From Hysterangium stoloniferum (lineage: Eukaryota; Basidiomycota; Agaricomycetes; Hysterangiales; Hysterangiaceae), in the NCBI GenBank assembly GCA_015178975.1, contig WHVD01000022.1:744001-808000 (forward strand): a stretch of DNA of 64,000 bases. The letters run 5' to 3'. Of the stretch, positions 12,537 through 22,587 are shown in pieces (the first letter of the stretch is position 1; each line of letters opens with the position of its first letter). Both the position numbers and the translations under genes were made by a program. The notes under the pieces were generated by a model. It was not told the DNA's origin and ran no database searches. It saw only the letters and a program-made list of their open reading frames with translations.

Positions 12537-14679
12537 TTAAACTATGGAGGTCCCGCCCGGGTTAACAGCCGTAATTTCGCTGCGGTTGTCTTGTAGTCTG
12601 GCCATAAATTCCCGGAGAAGCATAACGGGCCACATTAATCTCATTATACCGGCAGGCGTCTGCTCATTTGGCTTTTGAGTCCATTGTCCTTGATATGCCA
12701 CTATCACCCATGTTGACACTATAGTCAAGGGAATGGCGGCCGCAAAGTAGTGGGACAGGGTCCCATTGGAGTCTGGGTTAAGATCTTGTATGTTCATACC
12801 GAAAACAGCCTATGGACAATTAGTCAAGACCATACCAGACGCTATGGACAGATGGCTTACCGCAACGAAGGAAGCGGGCAAAAAGACCATGGTTAAATAA
12901 GAGATTTGCTTCATAGCAGCGCTGTCACGGACAGCCGCTTTCGTCAATGCCTGCATCCGTTTGCTATCTTCGATGTTTACTTTACTGAAAACCTAGACAT
13001 CTTACTTCAGCATTTAACATACCTAATCCAAGAAATTTATGAAACAAACCAAATGCATGGCATTCTTGAGCCTTTTATCCCACATCCCTCTACTCATTTT
13101 AAGCCGCTTAATTTGAATTAGAAGATTCCCACACTCCTTTTCGATCAAGTCTTTGGAAGCGCTAGATTGGGCTACGTATGCAGGTGAATCCATGGCAGGA
13201 TTAGCCGTTTCCTGTACGAAAACAACCGATTCATGGAAGTCCTCTAGAAGGCTCGCATAATGAAGAAGATGTGCACGAATCTTGTGCAACTCTGGTGTAA
13301 GTTCCATGTTATTTGTTTTGATGGCGTCCATTTCCTGGTCTCAGGTTTAAATTTGTTGTTTACGAGGCATCTGGATCTTACCAGTCGGCAAATATACTCC
13401 CATAAGGTCTCAAGTGCCTCATCCCAGGCATACAGCGCGTACCATAGGGTGGATAATAGCACGAGCGTAGGATCCGGGGACTTCTCGAATATCTTTTGCC
13501 AGTATACGCTTTGTCCAGCAAGCGAAATACGAGTATGCAGCTTTTCTGCTGTAGTGGCGCACCATTCCGATGGTGGATGGTATGTGATGATTGTGCTATT
13601 TTGTTGTGCACGGAACATGTGGATGGCCAAAAAATCTGTGATTAAGAGACGTTTGTTGTCGTCCTTCTCCTCTTGAACCTCTTGAAAACAAATTATATAA
13701 GCACGGATCAACTTCTACGGGTAGGCAGAGTCAAACCTATATTGTAAAGGGGGAGAGGTCTCTGCGTATCGATTACACGACCCTCTTACATGCGAGTTTG
13801 TATGAGCTTTTAGTAACTCAAGTGGAAGAGAGGCTTACTTGTCAGATCTTCATCAGAAGGTGACATCTGTGGCCTACTCGTCAGATCGTCATCAGAAGGT
13901 GACATCTGAGTGTAAGCAAGGCTCAGTTTTGCCACACGGGGAAATTTGAGTGTGATCGTGATATCTTAGGGCTACGTCAGGGAAGCAGATAAAGTTTTTG
14001 ATGCATTCTTACGATCATCTTGACCAGCACGGGGATTTTCCTGGTATCGCGACGGAATCCAATTAACAGATGACGTCCAGAAAAATGGCTCGATATTATA
14101 TCTAGGATGCTCAGTTAGAGAACATGGAGTATTGGAATCTTACGCACTTTTTTCCCAGCATTTGCATGACTGGCACGGTCAAGTTATCAACACAAAAGAC
14201 GCGAAGGCGTCGAGGTTCCGTCTATAAACATAACGTCGTAGTAAATATAACATATCCTATCTGTGAATCTTTTGTTTGTTTACCGGTTGTTTCGTGAGTT
14301 CTTCAAAATCCGTTTCGTTCGACACGGTGGTGCGGTCGGGTCTCAAAAATATTCCATTCTCTTCGACTTCAATATGATAAATTGTGGATTCCCCGGATTC
14401 GTCTAGTACCTTCTTGATCTTGCTTCTTACCACTTGATCATCCTTCCAATTGGGAAAGAGGCTCTCTGGGTAGTTACGCCAGTGGCAACCCTCGCACGTC
14501 CCAGGAGTATTATGTGTATGAAGAATAGAGCTAGTATGATCAGGAATCTTATCATCCAGACTCTGCCATGGCCAAGGGCCAGACGGGGCAGCGTGTCTAT
14601 AGGGTGCTGACGGTATTGATGGAGGTAATCCTGTAATAGGGTTCCTCTCACTCATAGGTATGGCCTCATTGGAAATCAT
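12537..14679 (-). CDS. CorA-like Mg2+ transporter protein, copy 3
   Basis: Nine exons (14679-14284, 14221-14148, 14101-14013, 13964-13839, 13784-13737, 13680-13382, 13334-13050, 12992-12861, 12809-12537) give 573 residues with no stop. I chose the ATG at 14679 rather than the upstream in-frame one at 14763 because it aligns with the start of copy 4. Features: exon 2 encodes RVFCVDNLTVPVMQMLG, exon 3 EPFFWTSS, exons 6-7 the helical domain. Exon 8 ends in the first membrane helix; exon 9 carries GMN (residues 487-489) and the second helix. Exon 4 is 39 nt longer than in copy 4 because of an internal tandem duplication. Mg2+ transport is inferred from the CorA signature. Confidence 0.87.
13841..13918 (-). 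repeat. 39-bp tandem duplication inside exon 4 of CorA copy 3
   Basis: GTCAGATC[T/G]TCATCAGAAGG recurs at 13841 and 13880, each within a 39-bp unit. It adds 13 residues (MSPSDEDLTSRPQ-like) in frame. Copy 4 has a single version of this acidic segment. Confidence 0.8.
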
Positions 14680-15136
14680 GGTAAGAGGGAGAAAGGGGTG
14701 TAGGCGATCGGTCCCTGTGAGGATTGACAGTGACAGGTGAAGGGGTATGCTCAAGCCTTCCAAAAACAGAGTTCATTCTTGAAGTTCGGACAGCCGCCTG
14801 AAATTGAGTCTGCAACCCCCGGATCGCGATCGGGGTCACGTGATACAGACAAGGATTCACTTGGCTAAGCACACCCAGCCGGAAGGGTTCGCAAATTGAG
14901 ATGTCCCCGCTAAGCTAACCAACTCGTCAAAGACTCGAGAGCTAAGGTGCATCAGACTGATTGTTGGAATACCGTGGGAATATTTCGTTAGGCGACCGGG
15001 AACTCGCCTAATGTAGGATTCGACAATAAAATTGTATCCGTAACAATTTTGAGGTAGATACATAATATAACACCGGTATTTTATGAAAATAGCTTTAGAA
15101 ACTCATTCAAATATTTTTTTCTGTGAGATCTTCCCG

Positions 15137-15573
15137 AAACTAATCTAAACAGTAAATTGCCAATAGATGAATGAAAAAAAGGCGAGGATAAAGGTCCTGT
15201 GGCTTAATGGTTAACAATAACTAGGTTTTCCATGTGATGTGGGTTCTGGTTCCCGGTTATGACAATATTATTAGAGGTCATTGTAATTTTACTTAATGCA
15301 CTGTTTATATTTTCGGACGTTTTGGCTATAGGTTTCTTGACTTCGACTAGTTTATTATATTTATTCTAATAAGAGAAATGTTGAATACTACTAATATGTT
15401 TCCCTACCCCCTGACGCCTTCGAACCAACTGTTACTACAAACCACGCGAACGACGCGCATCACAGGCGCGGTCACCTAATGTAATGTTCCCACGTCAGAA
15501 TGGGTATTTACCACCGCTGATTGTCCCAAAAAGAAAGCTCCTTTCAGTAAGACCATAACTTGATATACTGAAG
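15137..15573 (+). mobile_element. Insertion with tRNA-like head, possible SINE
   Basis: This 430-bp block interrupts DNA that is contiguous in the duplicate copy (around 26716-26730). Near its left end TGGCTTAATGG (15200-15210) fits the pol III A box exactly, and GGTTCTGGTTCC (15242-15253) resembles a B box with one extra base, at tRNA-like spacing. It does not fold into a clean modern tRNA, so a tRNA-derived SINE or tRNA pseudogene is more likely than a gene. No target duplication or poly-A tail was pinned down. Confidence 0.4.
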
Positions 15574-15640
15574 GTCGATACTAGCGCATTCTGTTCAAAA
15601 TAACCCCACATGTAATTTGAAACTTACCCAACGATGCTCC

Positions 15641-16500
15641 TTAGAATGTACGGCATATACTTATTCCGGGCTCCCTAGGTACCATTATGATCAACAAACT
15701 CAATCTGCTGCCACTCAGATATGCTTGAGCAAGCGTCCTCCCCCTATATATATCAATATTCATCTGGCACATTCTTGATTCATCGCGGAAAGACCTAACA
15801 CTCGACTTACCGCTTCGATTAGGCAGGTTGAGCGGTTCCCCGTCTTCAACAAAGTGAACTACCAGTATATATCGAGTTCTGTCGGAAGATGCGAACACGT
15901 TTTGCCAAGAAACACCATATGCTCCAAAGTTGCCCTTTGGCACAGTATCTGATGGCGTAAATTGTCTATTTTCTTTGTCTTAGGTGCAATCTGGGGCAAT
16001 ACACCTCGGTGGGTTGTTGAGCAAAGGACATGCCGCTAATCCCAGAATCAAAGTACCGGTCCCATAGTGCTTGGTATGGTTGCCATCTTGCCATTACAAG
16101 CAGTGAAGGATGACGTGGGTTGCTAATAGAATTCCATTTCAAAAGGGTTGTCACGGAGGTGAGCCCCTTAAATTTGTGTGTACGCCCCCAATAGCCAGTT
16201 CAGTACGCCCGACTGCCTTCAGGGTCAAAAATAAATCAATTGTCTCTGATAGGTGTAGTGCTTCCACTAAAGTCCTTGATCAGCGATGCTCTGGAAATAC
16301 TGACGGCTTGTGGTCTAAACCCATAGTGCTATCGAGGGGCTAATAGACAAGACTAAATAATATTCATAAGAATGCAGAACGTATATCCACGCCTGGGAGA
16401 GACATTCGCCGTCTGATTTGTGATGGGAACGCTTGCATTTTGCCGCAAGAGCCTCAACCAAGGCCATAGGGACTAAACTGTACGCAGGAGAAATCCACAT
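15641..16500 (-). pseudogene. A1 aspartic protease relic 1
   Basis: In minus-strand order one can read a segment like the end of the N-lobe (about 16500-16380) and an intron-like stretch ending in TATTAG. Then come a PLDSTMGL segment matching PFDGIMGL of the better copy at 29979, and the second catalytic region FDSGISGMSFAQQP (about 16065-16020). Last are FGAYG plus the C-terminal Cys region (SFRDESRMCQ, about 15800-15765). Frameshifts separate these blocks. A more distant N-terminal fragment (YRGTGHGT...) may lie near 16870-16780. It was once a secreted pepsin-like protease (family A1) but is not functional now. Confidence 0.7.
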
Positions 16501-16911
16501 TTTCCATACCCCTTGTACTGTAAATTGTGAGTGGGGGGAGAACAGTGTATGAGGGAGTGATCGAACCGAACACCTGTCACTCGCACTCGAAGGTCTACAC
16601 CTCCACCGAATTTTTGCTATATAATGTAGTCACTGAAGGTATTATTGGTAACCAAAAGCAATACGTGTGGGAACCTCTTATTTCAATGAGGATGGAACTT
16701 TTCGAGGTATCAAACTATGGTTGGCCACAATAGGCTGCGGCCCTTATACAACAATAACCCGCTGATTTTGATTTTGTCCGTGCACGCGAGGCCATTCCAG
16801 ACAGATAGGTATCCCCATAGAGAATGATTCCATGTCCGGTCCCGCGGTAGGATCTCGGTGAGGAGTTCCGGCTAACTTTAGGACGGACATTTGGTCATAA
16901 ATTGTAAATCA

Positions 16912-17110
16912 TGTTGGAATATGTGGTTCGGAACCCTAAGTACCCACATGTATCCATAGTAGTCCTTATCCATGGCTTTGGTTCTGTCCACCATGCGGTC
17001 AATCTGAGTCTGAGTTTGAGTATGAGTGGTGGTCTATTTGTCCACTAGGGTCACTATTCTGTGCCCCGATCCCCCTTCCCTTCTTTCATTCTAACAGGTT
17101 ATGGGCCCCG
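16912..17110 (+). repeat. Copia-type 5' LTR with primer binding site
   Basis: TGTTGGAATATG (16912) to CATTCTAACA (17097) forms a 186-bp LTR-like unit followed at once by GGTTATGGGCCCC (17098-17110). The same 13-mer follows the LTR ends at 20291-20279 (minus strand) and at 30299-30311. It fits a half-tRNA initiator-Met primer site as used by Copia-like elements. AATCA precedes 16912 and also follows 18320, so the LTR and the TR-GAG element downstream sit inside one target duplication. No Copia coding remains between them. Confidence 0.6.
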
Positions 17111-18320
17111 TGTTTGGATCTGCAAGCCTGGGGGACCACAGTGCAATGACTCTCAACACTTGGAGTGAATGCCACTAAGAGTTGAGCGGGTAGACGTTAA
17201 CCGGTGATATAGCTAGGTTTCCAGATGAGGTCCTACTCTCATCTGGATGTAACTATATACTAAGATATATGGTCTGTGCACTTGGTTTGACGGAACTAAG
17301 GGAACACTAAACTAAATATAGCTAATCACATGTGTGAACCAGACCGGAAACATACATTCACAATACGAGGTATGATATAATACTAATTATAATCATCATA
17401 CTCTAACACCTTCTCCTAATCGAATATCCACTGTCCAGTGAATGATATTCGGTTATTTCCGTTTAGAAGGAGAGGGTTTAGTAGGAGCGGGCAGGTCGGA
17501 AGATTGCTGAGCCCAGCGTTTCCTATCTCGTTTTGACTGCGCCTGACATCGCCGTAACTCAGCAGCATCGGCAAGGTGCGCGATGTCTTGAGGCGGTGTA
17601 AACGGCAGGAGGTACTGCTGGGCGGGAAGGTTCGTATAACGTGGAAGTGAGGCGACACGTCCGCGATGCTTATTGTTAGCCGAGATCCTGCGTCTGACAG
17701 CAGCGGGGTTTTTGGAACGACAGGCTGATGCTTGATGTCCCTTGGCCGAGCACTTCGCACACTTAACGGATGCGGAGGCGGACTTCGTTGACGCAGTGGC
17801 AGACTGCGCCAACGTGACAGCATGGACCGAAGTCGACTGTACGAGTGCGACAATTGCTTGGGTGACCTCGATGACGAAGAACCAGATTAACGTGAGTGCT
17901 TGGTTAAACCCGGCGTGTGACGTCGATGGGGGCGACTTCTTAAGCAATGAATCCAGCTTGTTCATATGACTAGCGACAGTGGACGACATAGTCGATAGTG
18001 ATGGACAACAGATATCTGGAAATGTTCGGATCTGCAAGCCTGGGGGACCACAGTGCGATGACTCTCAACACTTGGAGCGAATGCCACTAAGAGTTGAGCG
18101 GGTAGAAGTTAACCGGTGATATAGCTAGGTTTCCAGATGAGGTCCTACTCTCATCTGGATGTAACTATATACTAAGATATATGGTCTGTGCACTTGGTTT
18201 GACGGAACTAAGGGAACACTAAACTAAATATAGCTAATCACATGTGTGAACCAGACCGGAAACATACATTCACAATACGAGGTATGATATAATACTAATC
18301 GTAATCATCATACTCTAACA
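17111..18320 (-). mobile_element. TR-GAG type non-autonomous LTR element
   Basis: Two 298-bp direct repeats (17111-17408 and 18023-18320), almost identical and bounded by TGTT...AACA, flank only 614 bp. The internal region encodes a Gag-like protein on the minus strand. In that orientation the purine run TTAGGAGAAGG directly precedes the 3' LTR. Just after the 5' LTR, TTCCAGAT is complementary to an ATCTGGAA word inside the LTR, hinting at self-priming. There is no protease, reverse transcriptase or integrase. It must have been moved by an autonomous relative. It is absent from the duplicate locus. Confidence 0.8.
17453..17989 (-). CDS. Gag-like protein of the TR-GAG element
   Basis: This is a 178-residue open frame. 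I prefer the ATG at 17989 (MSSTVASHMNK) to the upstream one at 18037, which starts within the LTR. The middle holds a Ser/Ala-rich stretch, then a retroviral-type zinc knuckle CAKCSAKGHQASAC (CX2CX4HX4C), then a basic region rich in Arg and Lys, the usual order of a nucleocapsid. The frame is intact, suggesting recent insertion. No capsid-fold similarity could be judged by eye. Confidence 0.7.
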   Translation of the reverse strand: MSSTVASHMNKLDSLLKKSPPSTSHAGFNQALTLIWFFVIEVTQAIVALVQSTSVHAVTLAQSATASTKSASASVKCAKCSAKGHQASACRSKNPAAVRRRISANNKHRGRVASLPRYTNLPAQQYLLPFTPPQDIAHLADAAELRRCQAQSKRDRKRWAQQSSDLPAPTKPSPSKRK

Positions 18321-18966
18321 AATCAAGGGTTTATAATTATGAGCCAGACGAGCGACTAGTCAAGCAAGTGATACCATCACTTAATACTAGATACCGCATA
18401 CCCTAGTACTAGTTATCCTCGACTTCACTGACCTTCGTCGAAGTTTGAGCTAGGGAACCGCAGCAACAACCTCGCTAAGCTGGGAAAGCCCAACAAAAAT
18501 AACAAAGATAAGGACAGATGTGTGCATGTTTTCCAGGTCTCCAAGTGAGGTGAGTTGTCCGTACGCACAGACTCATAAACTCAATCCTGAAGATCTTGAC
18601 CAATGGGCAAAAAAATAGATGCCATCTTACAGCATTAGTTGAGAAGTACGAAGTTGTCATGCCGTGAACTGCGCAGGAATAGGGCGATTAACACCGTTGG
18701 CTGACCTTCTCGAGTGACCATGTGAGCTAGAACGTCAAAAAGCCGGCTGACGTGGAGTGGATACGGAAGCTATCATGAGAAATATTCAAGCCGTAAATTA
18801 TGCCATGTGTATGCATAGCCATGAATTAATGTAGGTTCGGACCGCCATCTACAATGTTGGCACAGAGAGTAGAGATCTAGGGTGCTTCCGGGTCCGTTGT
18901 GCACCGGGAGATACATCAGAGAATTGGGAAGGGGTGACTAAATGGTCCATAGAATGAAGGAATTTA
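18321..18966. other. Unique DNA of the duplication, with a conserved short ORF
   Basis: This stretch matches 28340-28858. A 61-codon minus ORF at 18475-18660 is kept open in the other copy (28491-28676) with only about five residue changes. That can reflect recent duplication rather than selection. It may be an N-terminal exon of the aspartic protease relic, but no catalytic motif is visible. Confidence 0.35.
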
Positions 18967-20412
18967 TGTTTGATGACAGCGTAAGGAAAACGGACAAGGT
19001 TTTATTTACGATGACTAAGCTACTGTAAAGTACGAAATAGCCGAGCGTAAAACACATCAAAGGCTTGCAATACAACGTATTCTAACATGCCCACTTTGCA
19101 AGTCATTGAAGTGTGCAGTAAGACCATACACACGAAAAACAAGAAATAAACCAATTTTAACACAAAAAATATTGTGCCCACTTGACGCAAAACCCATCCG
19201 AAAATTGACACGAAAATTGACATGAAAACCCGCTGCGCCCACTAGACGCAGAATCTGCTCGAAATTTTTGAGAAACCCGCTGCGCCCACTAGACGCAATA
19301 CCCGTCTGGTACATTTGGCGTCAAACCGAACCTCAGAGCATCCTCGCTCCTAGAACACATTCCCCCAACCTCCCATATTACAAACAAATGCCAGACCTTG
19401 GAGCTCTACCCGCAACTCCTAGTCCACACAATAATTTCAAGTGCGTAAAATATAAGCACTCATCCCTGCACTATCAGTGGGGATCTCCTGGTTTTCGGTA
19501 GGTAATCCACTTGAAGACGAAACAACTGGCCTCGGCGCGGGACAAAAATGCGCAATGTGACCTTCGCCATTGCATCTATAGCAATTCTTCAGCTGTCGCA
19601 TATTTGGTGAGTCAACTTTCATTTTCATGGCAATTTGACTCTCATTTTCTTTCCGCCCTTTTAGATGGCTTTCTTCTTCTACCAGCGCCGCGGAAATTTC
19701 TTTGACTGTAAGTGATCCCACACGCTGCATAAGAGCAGTTGCTACCGCACCAAATTCTGGAGCCAAACAATAGATGAGGACATCCGGCACATCCTCATCA
19801 CGTAACTCGACTCCAATCGCTCGAAGCTGTGAAGCCAGAGTCAAAATGCCATGGACATATTCCATCACTGGATTTTTGACATTGTGCTGGTACATATAGA
19901 GCTGGTGTTTCAATGAAATCCGATTGGCCCGATTATTTGCCTGATAGATTTTTGCAAGTGCTTGCCATGCCTCTGGTCCAGTGGTGCAATCCCGAATATA
20001 CGATTGTTGGCTTGACGCGATTGTCAATCCAATTGCCATGTAACCATCCTCTGAATGCTTTGCCCAATCCAAATACTCCTTGCTATTCTCATCCTTAGGT
20101 GCCTTTGTTCCACCATTAACAACACTCCATGATCCAGCACGCCGCAAAACCATTGACAGTGAAAACTTCCATTCGTGGTAGTTATCACCTGAGAGTTTTG
20201 GGATACTCGCAAGTAAGGCATTGATATTAGACATAAGATGATGAGATAGTATTAGTGTGACTTTTAAAGCAACGGGGTGGGGCCCATAACCTGTTCGATG
20301 ACAGCGTAAGGAAAACGGACAAGGTTTTATTTATGATGACTAAGCTACTGTAAAGTACGAAATAGCCGAGCGTAAAATGCATCAAAGGCTTGCAATACAA
20401 TGTATTCTAACA
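18967..20412 (-). mobile_element. Gag-only Copia-type retroelement
   Basis: 121-bp LTRs (18967-19087 and 20292-20412) flank 1.2 kb, and the 5-bp target duplication ATTTA (18962-18966, 20413-20417) is exact. Read on the minus strand, the 5' LTR is followed directly by GGTTATGGGCCCC (20291-20279), then one gag gene, a 350-bp non-coding tail with repeated GTCTAGTGGGCGCAG words, a short purine stretch and the 3' LTR. There is no protease, integrase or reverse transcriptase. This is an intact non-autonomous element. Confidence 0.88.
19437..20234 (-). CDS. Copia-type Gag polyprotein
   Basis: A complete 265-residue frame starts 45 nt inside the primer site. The first ~120 residues hold the Copia/UBN2-type Gag pattern: LSGDNYHEWK near the N-terminus, then AWQALAKIY and SLKHQLYMY. 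The C-terminal part has the zinc knuckle CYRCNGEGHIAHFC (CX2CX4HX4C). Its role is to form the virus-like particle and bind element RNA. A partial decayed homologue lies at 60503-60934. The open frame with no pol suggests selection or recent mobilisation as Gag only. Confidence 0.88.
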   Translation of the reverse strand: MSNINALLASIPKLSGDNYHEWKFSLSMVLRRAGSWSVVNGGTKAPKDENSKEYLDWAKHSEDGYMAIGLTIASSQQSYIRDCTTGPEAWQALAKIYQANNRANRISLKHQLYMYQHNVKNPVMEYVHGILTLASQLRAIGVELRDEDVPDVLIYCLAPEFGAVATALMQRVGSLTVKEISAALVEEESHLKGRKENESQIAMKMKVDSPNMRQLKNCYRCNGEGHIAHFCPAPRPVVSSSSGLPTENQEIPTDSAGMSAYILRT

Positions 20413-20987
20413 ATTTAAGTAGCCTATATCTCGTAGCTAGAGTTTATACCCCCGGCTTGCACCAGACAATGTCGGCTAGATATTCTAGCGGCTATCAGTG
20501 TTCGTGACAAATGTGACATACTTATTGAAGAAATAGTTCTTGCTCGTAAGACTGGCTCCTCACTCTCATTTTATTTCAGAGTAGATTTTTTACTGAAAAT
20601 CAAGTTGCTGATCCCAATTACAACAGATATTCTTAAGGAAATAATTGATTGATGCAACAGGAACAATAAGACATCAGGATCTTGGGTCTCAAGGGTAAGA
20701 CTGACATGTTTGCATAAGGTGAGTATGTGATTGGAGCCAATGTCAGGTTCTGAATGTATATCTTTATGTCATTATTTAGGGGTCTGAGTCAAGTTTGTGT
20801 TCTGAGACAAAAATAGTCAAAGACAGGAATGAGTCTGAAGGAAAAGATTGGAGGTGGAGTTGGATTCTGAATGTCAGTTGGGGGTAAATCCTAACATAGC
20901 TACATTCAATGATGTTGTTTTTAGGCTGGGATAAATTCATTGAACATATTATTAGTGTGGAAATATATATATCATATAATGTATGTA
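20413..20987. other. Spacer between the Copia-type and Tc1 elements
   Basis: AT-rich with no supported gene. A 91-codon minus ORF starting inside the Tc1 terminal repeat (20776-21051) is a by-product of that repeat. Confidence 0.4.
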
Positions 20988-22587
20988 CAGTGGCTTCCAA
21001 AACTGTCCCAATGTTTTGGTAATTCTCAATAAATGCTTTATAACCCACCAAATAAATTTTCTAAAATAGTGAAATTATTCTCACATATACCTTAGCATAG
21101 TAGCTTTTATATACCCAAATATTACATAATATAGATCGATATTGGTATCACAGTGAATATTTAAAAATGACCAATCATTGGGACAGTTTTGCAACCACCC
21201 TTTTTGAATCAGATATCTTGTTATTCTAGTACTCTGTATGGCCTCCCTTAGGCTTTATTACAGCATCAAGTCTTTTGGGCATATTTTCAATCAGTTTCTG
21301 ACACCTCTGAGGCTCAATCTTTGCCCATTCCACTTCCACCCTCTCCTATAACCCCCTAAACTCCCTTTAATGGTGAAGGATATTTCTGGAGCTGTTTCTT
21401 CAGGTGGAATTAAAGATTTTCTATGGGATTCAGGTCAGGAGACTGTGCTGTCCAGTCTAACACCTGAATATGATTTTCAAAAAACCATTTTTGTGCCATC
21501 TTGGATATGTGTTTAGGTTATTATCCTGCTGGAAAATGGCCTCATCTGCTGGAATATCCAAATCTTCAATGCTCTGGGACAAATGCTGAGCCAGGATCTC
21601 CACATATTGTGCAGAATCCATCTTTCCTTCAATCTCTGCAAGCATTTCCACTCCATTCCAACCCATACAGCCCTACACCATGATATCTCCACCTCCATAC
21701 TTGACTGTAAGTTGGGTTGTCCTATCAGAAAGTGGTTCTCCAGCTTTCTTCAACACATATTGATGTCCATCTGACCCAATATTATTGATATTGGTCTCAT
21801 CAGACCACAGGACCCTTTTCTGATCATCCACAGTCCAGTTTTGGTACTTGAGGGCAAAGCTTAACCTGGCCTTTCTATGTTGAGCCTTGAGCAAAGGTCT
21901 TTTTGCATTGACTACAGCTTTGAAACCATGCTGTTTCAAGGTCCTTCTGACTATTTTGGGTGAGACATGATATTTATTGATGGAATTAATGTAGTGTGTG
22001 GCCTGGACAGCATTATCTAGTTTGCCAGAGGTGATTTGATATATGATCCTCCTTTGGTCAGTAGGAGAAAGCTTGGATAGACATCCTCCTTTCAGGTTTT
22101 CTTTGTCTATCTCTATTTACTGAGCAATTCTACTGATAGTAGATTTGCTAAGACCTGTTGTAGAGGCTATATTCCTATTGGAGAGTCCATTTTGTAGGAG
22201 GAAGATGGCTTGTTCTCTTTTGAGAGGAGAAATAGCTTTCATGATAAGAATGATAGTTAAAATGTGATATTTCATGTCACATATTAATTAGAACATCAAA
22301 TAGATGTCACGTGAATTTTCCTGTAATTTTCCTAGCCCTCTAGAATATAATATGATATAATGAAATGTGTGAAAAGAGGGTTGTAAAACTGTCCCAATGA
22401 TTGGTCATTTTTAAATATTCACTGTGACACCAATATCCATCTATATTATGTAATATTTGGATATATCAAAGCTAGTATGCTAAGGTATATGTGAGAATAA
22501 TTTCACTATTTTAAAAATTTTATTTGGTAGGTTATAAAGCATTTATTGAGAATTACCAAAACATTGGGACAGTTTTGGAAGCCACTG
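20988..22587 (-). mobile_element. Tc1/mariner element with long inverted repeats
   Basis: Terminal inverted repeats of about 219 bp (20988-21206 and about 22370-22587) begin CAGTGGCTTCCAAAACTGTC and are flanked by TA on both sides (20986-20987, 22588-22589). Each repeat holds two copies of the ACTGTCCCAAT core, one at the outer and one at the inner end, like the IR/DR layout of some Tc1-like transposons. The interior encodes a broken transposase on the minus strand. Confidence 0.88.
21220..22242 (-). pseudogene. Tc1-like transposase, inactivated
   Basis: Reading from the ATG at 22242: an N-terminal helix-turn-helix region (LKREQAIFLLQNGLSNRNIA), a second DNA-binding region, then the catalytic domain. 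The first Asp is in VLWSDETN (about 21830), the second in IFQQDNN (about 21540). The third acidic residue lies in [11 protein letters not shown] (about 21450-21420), consistent with a DD34E enzyme. Several in-frame stops, the first after SRIAQ, and at least one frameshift make it non-functional. Confidence 0.85.

Larger units (their letters stand above)
11847..18912. repeat. Segmental duplication, left copy
   Basis: From CACGCCATCTCCGACTC (11847) to TTGTGCACCGGGAG (about 18912) the sequence is collinear with 23833-28858. Shared content, in order: CorA-like gene (copy 3 / copy 4), aspartic protease relic, and downstream unique DNA. Differences are mainly indels: about 390 bp present here near 11937-12327, about 435 bp at 15137-15573, and the retroelement block 16912-18320 are all absent from the right copy. 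The right copy has a solo LTR (27672-28030) that is absent here. Confidence 0.85.

Noticed and set aside
13260-13676. 138-codon plus ORF
   Set aside because: Exact antisense shadow of CorA copy 3 exons 6-7; the same shadow appears opposite copy 4.
15192-15262. Functional tRNA gene
   Set aside because: A box fits but the T-arm is one base off and no clean acceptor stem forms, so a SINE or pseudo-tRNA is more likely.
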